Shown in pieces: positions 63,530 to 64,000 of a stretch of DNA of 64,000 nucleotides; position 1 is the first letter of the stretch; each line of letters opens with the position of its first letter. A program made the position numbers and the translations under genes. The DNA lies in assembly GCF_000969885.1 (NCBI RefSeq), contig NZ_CP009501.1, forward strand, positions 1,178,001 through 1,242,000, read 5' to 3'. The notes below the pieces were generated by a model that saw only the letters and a list, made by a program, of their open reading frames with translations, made no database searches and was not told where the DNA came from. The stretch comes from Methanosarcina thermophila TM-1. Lineage in GTDB: Archaea > Halobacteriota > Methanosarcinia > Methanosarcinales > Methanosarcinaceae.

Positions 63530-64000
63530 ATGGATAAGAAGATTGAAATCTTACTTATTGAGGACAACCCCGGGGATGCAGCTCTAATTGAAGATATGCT
63601 CGAAGAATTCTCTAGCTTTCCGTATGAGCTTAAAAATGCTGCAACCCTGAATGAAGGTTTGAATCTTCTTAAGGAAAATTCGTTTGATGTAATACTAGCC
63701 GACCTGGGATTACCGGACAGCGATGGCATTGACACTTTTCTTGAGATTCATGCAAGGAACTCGCGAATTCCCATCATAATCCTGACAGGTATGACTGATG
63801 AAAGGCTCGGAATCAATGCCGTAAAGCAAGGTGCTCAAGACTACTTGGTCAAAGGGCAGGTAGACGGAAAATTACTGATACGTTCTATCCAGTATTCCAT
63901 TGAACGTAAAAAATCCGAGGAAAAAATCCAGAACTTAGCAAATGTTGTGGAATCATCAAATGATGCTATTATAACAAAATCGCTTGACGGAATTATTACA
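63530..64000 (+). CDS. Response regulator with PAS domain, partial at window edge
   Basis: The gene begins MDKKIEILLIEDNPGDAALIEDM, a receiver domain with the phosphorylated Asp in VILADLGLPDSDG (about D58) and DYLVKGQVDG. After a short helix (SIERKKSEEKIQNLANVVES) a PAS domain starts (SSNDAIITKSLDGIIT) and runs off the window. The full protein is likely a hybrid regulator or kinase. It starts 32 bases after the preceding regulator, so it belongs to the same cluster. Only 157 codons are visible. Confidence 0.85.
   Translation, partial: MDKKIEILLIEDNPGDAALIEDMLEEFSSFPYELKNAATLNEGLNLLKENSFDVILADLGLPDSDGIDTFLEIHARNSRIPIIILTGMTDERLGINAVKQGAQDYLVKGQVDGKLLIRSIQYSIERKKSEEKIQNLANVVESSNDAIITKSLDGIIT

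Overview
The window looks like a chromosomal segment of a Methanosarcina-type methanogenic archaeon. The pointers are the archaeal CoA genes (pantoate kinase and 4-phosphopantoate--beta-alanine ligase), the archaeal tRNA-dependent amidotransferase subunit GatD, an archaeal DNA ligase, a UPF0228 protein, a MEDS-domain sensor kinase, PGF-CTERM surface proteins, BRE/TATA promoters and AT-rich intergenic DNA full of short tandem repeats. I see no rRNA, tRNA, CRISPR array or intact insertion sequence.

Layout. 0.2-9.8 kb: two small secreted/anchored proteins; a minus-strand group of an ACT protein, homoserine dehydrogenase and DNA ligase; a membrane protein with a winged helix; a secreted coiled-coil protein; a small lipoprotein; a phasin-like protein; Hsp20; rubrerythrin. 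9.8-16.0 kb: a copper island on the minus strand with a three-HMA CopA, three small HMA proteins (two apparently without a normal start codon) and a secreted protein built from Met/Cys repeats (about 60 Met and 37 Cys). 16.2-25.3 kb: a UbiB-type kinase, a gate-domain membrane protein, a double-cubane-type reductase with an apparent -1 frameshift plus its activase, a methyltransferase, ArgH and GatD. 25.4-31.8 kb: a Na+/solute symporter with its 52-aa accessory protein, then three tandem LarA-type (lactate racemase family) genes on the opposite strand. 32.2-39.7 kb: a UPF0173 hydrolase, DUF2117, and an archaeal secretion ATPase/membrane pair. 39.8-45.0 kb: a PGF-CTERM beta-propeller/PKD surface protein, a shortened paralogue with a decayed PKD remnant, and a YVTN-repeat pseudogene. 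45.3-49.5 kb: PHP hydrolase, RlmE, YoaK, and a Vms1-like protein. 49.8-53.9 kb: CoA operon (CoaBC, pantoate kinase, phosphopantothenate synthetase, HD protein). 54.0-58.2 kb: a left-handed beta-helix gene split by an ochre codon, then SAH/MTA deaminase and SAH hydrolase. 58.9-64.0 kb: a seven-PAS MEDS histidine kinase and two response regulators, the last cut by the window edge.

The most unusual part is the copper island. Cytosolic HMA chaperones would hand Cu(I) to CopA, and the exported Met/Cys-rich repeat protein could bind or buffer metal outside the membrane. That protein family is not one I recognise. The other points worth checking are the slippery A AAA AAG site in the double-cubane reductase gene, the apparent AUC and CUG starts of two HMA genes, the LarA triplication with signs of gene conversion, and a nested-hairpin candidate RNA near 48.0 kb.
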